The position numbers were made by a program, and so were the translations under genes. The notes beneath the pieces are model-generated. The model searched no databases and had not been told where the DNA came from. It saw only the letters and a list, made by a program, of their open reading frames with translations. From positions 1 to 15,341 of the forward strand of contig JAZNKR010000105.1 of NCBI GenBank assembly GCA_045578665.1: a stretch of 15,341 bases of DNA, read 5' to 3'. The stretch comes from HGM04593 sp045578665. Its GTDB lineage: Bacteria; Bacteroidota; Bacteroidia; Bacteroidales; Bacteroidaceae. Of the stretch, positions 13,493 to 15,341 are shown one piece after another (position 1 is the stretch's first letter; each line of letters opens with the position of its first letter).

Positions 13493-15142
13493 ATGAAAAT
13501 GAGGAATCTACTATTTACTCTTGTCTTCTTGTGTCCAATATTTGCTACTGCGCAGGAAGTGTCGTTGATACCGTTGCCCGCTTCAATTGAAACTGTCGAA
13601 GGACGTTTTGTCTTTGGGAAGAAGTTGACGGTCGGCGTTGCCGACTATGCGTCGGACAGTCTACAGGCTGTTGTAGACTGTTTTGCCGATAATTTTACAA
13701 AGGCTACAGGCATAAGGCTCAAGTCTACAAAAAGTTCTTCGGCTCAAATGGTTGTTTCGCTCGACAACGAAGTGGCGGTTGAGGGTTATCGTCTGGACAT
13801 TTCTCCCAAAAAAATAGCAATAGAGGTCTCATCGCCTGCCGGACTTTTCTATGCATTGCAGACTGTGAAACAGTTGATGCCCCGCAATGTGCTTGCCGCA
13901 GTTCCCGACAAGAGCATCAAAGAGTGGTCGTTGCCTGTAGTAAAGATAACCGATGAACCACGGTTCGGTTGGAGAGGATTCATGCTCGACGAGGGTAGAC
14001 ATTTCTATGGCAAGGAAGCTATAAAAAAAATTATAGATGTGATGGCAGCCTACAAGATGAACCGTTTCCATTGGCATCTTACCGAGGATCAGGGCTGGCG
14101 TGTTGAGATAAAGAAGTACCCGCGGTTGACCGAGGTGGGCGCTTGGCGAAACAGCAAGGTTCTCGGATGGGGCGATACAAAACCTGACGGTATCAGATAC
14201 GGTGGTTTCTACACCCGTGAGGATATAAAAGAGGTAGTCGAGTATGCCCGCAAACGTTTCATCGAAATAGTTCCCGAAGTCGATATCCCCGGACACTCGC
14301 AGGCTGCGGTGGCTTCATATCCCGGGATATTGGCATGCGACATAAACAATTGGCACGAGGTGTGGTTGTGGCAGGGTGTTTCGGCTGATGTTATAAATGT
14401 AGCCGACCCCAATGCTGTCCGTTTTGCAAAGGATGTCATCGATGAACTTACAGAGATGTTCCCCTTCGGATATATCCATCTCGGTGGTGACGAATGTCCC
14501 ACAGCCAAATGGGAACGCAATGCCGACTGTCGCGAACTTCTTGCCGAGATTGGCTCAAAGAACTATCGCGACTTGCAGATAAACTTTTACAAGCAATTGA
14601 AGGATCACATCGCTGCAAAGCCTAAGGAGAAGCAGCGCAAACTGATATTCTGGAACGAGGTGTTGCATGGCAATACAGACCCCCTTGGTACAGATATAAC
14701 CATTATGGCATGGATAGGCGCCGACCGTGCGGCTGTCAATGCAGCAAAGCGTGGTATGACAACCATTCTCTCTCCTCAGATACCTTATTATATAAACAGA
14801 CGCCAGTCGGCACTGCCAACCGAACCACGTTCACAGGGTCATGGTACAGAGACGGTTGAAGCTGTCTACAAATATATGCCTATGAACAATGTCGATAAGG
14901 AACTTTCTCAGAAATATCTCGGTGTCCAAGCTAACTTCTGGACAGAATGGGTGGAGGATGCATCCACGGTAGAGTATCTGATGTTGCCCCGTCTTGCAGC
15001 GGTAGCCGAAGCGGGATGGACACAGCCCGAAAAACGTAACTACAACGATTTTGTAGAGCGTATACAGTGCGACACCTTGTACTACCGTCTCAAAGGAGTC
15101 AATTATGGCAAGCATATCTTTGGTGCCACTCCCGCGAAATAG
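13493..15142 (+). CDS. Secreted GH20 beta-N-acetylhexosaminidase
   Basis: Exported glycoside hydrolase that removes terminal N-acetylhexosamine from glycans such as mucin, N-glycans or chitin oligomers, by substrate-assisted catalysis. 549 residues: a Sec signal peptide (about 1-21, ending ATAQ, no lipobox), the GH20b domain (about 22-150) and the catalytic GH20 barrel (about 155-520). Visible motifs are WRGFMLDEGRHF (160-171), RFHWHLTEDQGWR (191-203), VPEVDIPGHS (260-269) and the catalytic Asp333-Glu334 pair in HLGGDECP. It begins 4 nt after the trpB stop, so the two are co-transcribed, an odd pairing. No SusCD pair or other glycan genes are nearby. Met3 (13499) is an alternative start. Confidence 0.95.
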   Translation: MKMRNLLFTLVFLCPIFATAQEVSLIPLPASIETVEGRFVFGKKLTVGVADYASDSLQAVVDCFADNFTKATGIRLKSTKSSSAQMVVSLDNEVAVEGYRLDISPKKIAIEVSSPAGLFYALQTVKQLMPRNVLAAVPDKSIKEWSLPVVKITDEPRFGWRGFMLDEGRHFYGKEAIKKIIDVMAAYKMNRFHWHLTEDQGWRVEIKKYPRLTEVGAWRNSKVLGWGDTKPDGIRYGGFYTREDIKEVVEYARKRFIEIVPEVDIPGHSQAAVASYPGILACDINNWHEVWLWQGVSADVINVADPNAVRFAKDVIDELTEMFPFGYIHLGGDECPTAKWERNADCRELLAEIGSKNYRDLQINFYKQLKDHIAAKPKEKQRKLIFWNEVLHGNTDPLGTDITIMAWIGADRAAVNAAKRGMTTILSPQIPYYINRRQSALPTEPRSQGHGTETVEAVYKYMPMNNVDKELSQKYLGVQANFWTEWVEDASTVEYLMLPRLAAVAEAGWTQPEKRNYNDFVERIQCDTLYYRLKGVNYGKHIFGATPAK

Positions 15143-15155
15143 TCAAAGGTTGTAA

Positions 15156-15218
15156 GAATATTATTACTCTCCGGTAAACATGCTTAAGCCCTTAAGGTTC
15201 TATTCTTTAAGTTGCTAC
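15156..15218. repeat. Right arm of the long inverted repeat
   Basis: Bases 15170-15218 are the exact reverse complement of 1-49, and 15156-15169 extend the match imperfectly to 50-60. It begins 14 nt after the hexosaminidase stop. No other terminator is visible for that gene, so the arm, with its CTTAAGCCCTTAAG core, may also act as transcript end structure. Confidence 0.85.
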
Positions 15219-15224
15219 AAGCCC

Positions 15225-15258
15225 CATTGCTTCATTGAGAGGTTCATTGCTTCATTGA
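15225..15258. repeat. Two direct copies of a 14-nt repeat
   Basis: CATTGCTTCATTGA occurs at 15225-15238 and 15245-15258, a 20-nt period. The unit itself contains two CATTG(C/A) halves. Only two copies, so it may be trivial. Confidence 0.7.
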
Positions 15259-15341
15259 TGCGCATTAAGCTTTTAGGCAGACTGCGCCAATGACTTTTGG
15301 AAATAGGCGAAAGTTTGTGCAAGCGAGAGCAGAGGGCAAAT
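15259..15341. other. Unassigned right end of the window
   Basis: No gene is visible. The last 50 bases (from about 15292) contain a purine-rich stretch, GCGAAAGTTTGTGCAAGCGA and AGAGGGCAAAT, that I associate by memory with a dispersed intergenic sequence in Bacteroides and Prevotella genomes. The window ends inside it, so neither its extent nor its role can be judged. Confidence 0.3.

Noticed and set aside
15225..15258. CRISPR-like direct repeats
   Set aside because: Only two 14-nt copies with a 6-nt gap and no cas genes; far from CRISPR geometry.

Overview
The window looks like an ordinary stretch of a Bacteroidales chromosome (Bacteroides/Prevotella-like). Start codons lack Shine-Dalgarno sequences. 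Several genes are preceded by the Bacteroidetes -7 promoter element TAnnTTTG, some with a TTG at about -33. The gene content fits as well: DUF4369 and small charged lipoproteins, a Dps-like ferritin, a ThiE/TenI-like protein, and a pheS-nth-pgk cluster. I see no rRNA, tRNA, CRISPR array, transposase, or complete prophage or plasmid module.

Layout: (1) 1-60 is one arm of an imperfect inverted repeat whose other arm is at 15156-15218. (2) 110-1745, minus strand: a small lipoprotein, then an ADP-ribosylglycohydrolase-like/dual-specificity phosphatase fusion. (3) 1845-2480, plus: a TRIC-family membrane channel or transporter, ended by a 58-bp perfect palindrome. (4) 2550-2822: an intergenic region with what appears to be the 3' end (domains V and VI) of a group II intron without its reverse transcriptase. 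(5) 2823-5910, minus: pheS, nth and pgk, with a long pheS leader. (6) 6262-8657, minus: a ThiE-like protein, prs (PRPP synthetase) and a DUF4369 lipoprotein, ended by a strong intrinsic terminator. (7) 8852-9367, plus: a Dps-like ferritin. (8) 9443-11902, minus: DUF2148 iron-sulfur protein, agmatine deiminase and N-carbamoylputrescine amidase, a compact putrescine-from-agmatine operon. (9) 12130-15142, plus: a TrpB2-type tryptophan synthase beta chain followed 4 nt later by a secreted GH20 beta-hexosaminidase. (10) 15143-15341: the second inverted-repeat arm and short repeats.

Most genes are housekeeping: glycolysis, DNA repair, Phe-tRNA charging, PRPP supply, iron/oxidative stress and polyamine synthesis. 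The points most worth checking are the group II intron remnant after a terminator-like palindrome, the ARH/phosphatase fusion whose ARH half has lost its metal ligands while the phosphatase half is intact, the structured pheS leader with a small upstream ORF, the terminal inverted repeat, and the DUF2148 gene tied to agmatine metabolism. I did not find a convincing new multi-gene defence or mobile system.
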